Origin: CAMLHP01 sp035707845
GTDB taxonomy: Bacteria > Gemmatimonadota > Gemmatimonadetes > Gemmatimonadales > GWC2-71-9
Length of the DNA stretch: 5,994 bases
Direction of reading: 5' to 3'
NCBI GenBank assembly: GCA_035707845.1
Contig: DASSTP010000265.1
Coordinates: 1 to 5,994 of the forward strand
Made by a program: the position numbers and the translations under genes. Within the stretch, counting starts at the first letter, position 1; every line of letters starts with the position of its first letter. Below the pieces are notes generated by a model, which searched no databases, was not told the DNA's origin, and worked only from the letters and a program-made list of their open reading frames with translations. Shown in pieces: positions 5,885 through 5,994 of this stretch.

Positions 5885-5906
5885 CCGCCCGGCCGCTGCC
5901 GGGCGG
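5885..5906 (+). terminator. GC-rich hairpin after the operon
   Basis: CCGCCCGGC (5885-5893) and GCCGGGCGG (5898-5906) form a perfect 9-bp stem with the 4-nt loop CGCT, starting 26 bases after the aminomutase stop. The position fits an operon terminator. Only TT follows the stem, so it is not a classical U-tract terminator. A mirror copy of most of it lies at 5975-5994. Confidence 0.6.
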
Positions 5907-5994
5907 TTCGCGTATGGGGCATACAGTAGGGGCAAAGCCATGGCTTTGCCCCTACTGTATGCCCCATACGCGAACCGCCCGGCAGCGGCCGGGC
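5887..5994. repeat. perfect 108-bp palindrome running to the last base
   Basis: Each base from 5887 to 5940 pairs with its mirror from 5994 back to 5941, with no mismatch and no spacer; the centre lies within CCATGG. The inner part, 5926-5955, reads GTAGGGGCAAAGCCA plus its mirror and looks like a REP-type intergenic palindrome. The outer part mirrors the terminator hairpin. Because the symmetry continues to the very end of the window, it may be larger in reality, or the outer arm may be an assembly fold-back. Confidence 0.9.

Noticed and set aside
1..5994. tRNA, rRNA, CRISPR array or insertion sequence
   Set aside because: I saw no tRNA-like cloverleaf, no regularly spaced repeats and no transposase motif on either strand by reading; the only repeats are the intergenic ones listed.

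Overview
The window reads as GC-rich bacterial chromosome with every supported gene on the + strand. No marker gene fixes the taxon. The high GC, the GTG/TTG starts, the ThyX active-site wording and the intergenic repeats (GGGGCATG-type words and CTCAACT heptamers) make me think of Gemmatimonadota or a similar soil or metagenome lineage. That placement is a low-confidence inference.

Layout. (1) Positions 1-450 hold the C-terminal end of a GlcD/D-lactate-dehydrogenase-type FAD-linked oxidase whose start lies outside the window. (2) Positions 451-583 are a repeat-rich spacer. It carries a long imperfect inverted repeat that begins on the oxidase stop codon, and three tandem CTCAACT heptamers that end just before the next start codon. 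(3) Positions 584-1867 encode the flavin-dependent thymidylate synthase ThyX. A 177-residue mini-intein without an endonuclease interrupts it inside the catalytic signature. (4) Positions 1868-2055 are a non-coding gap with a 15-bp dyad, a weak promoter candidate and a clear ribosome binding site. (5) Positions 2056-5858 look like a four-gene operon: two different D-Ala-D-Ala-ligase-like ATP-grasp enzymes, a small GNAT acetyltransferase and a KamA-family radical SAM 2,3-aminomutase. The junctions are overlaps or a 4-bp gap. (6) Positions 5859-5994 hold a GC-rich terminator-like hairpin and a perfect 108-bp palindrome that runs to the last base. It is either a REP-like element or an assembly fold-back.

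How the genes may work together. ThyX makes dTMP, and its active site is assembled only after protein splicing. The four-gene cluster is the most interesting part. The aminomutase keeps the residues that hold lysine in characterised lysine 2,3-aminomutases, so beta-lysine or a related beta-amino acid is the likely product. The GNAT could acylate an amine, and the two ATP-grasp enzymes could form amide bonds from activated carboxylates. Together they could make a small beta-amino-acid-containing peptide or acylated compound, for example an osmolyte-like or secondary metabolite. This is inference from gene content and spacing; no product is shown by the sequence.
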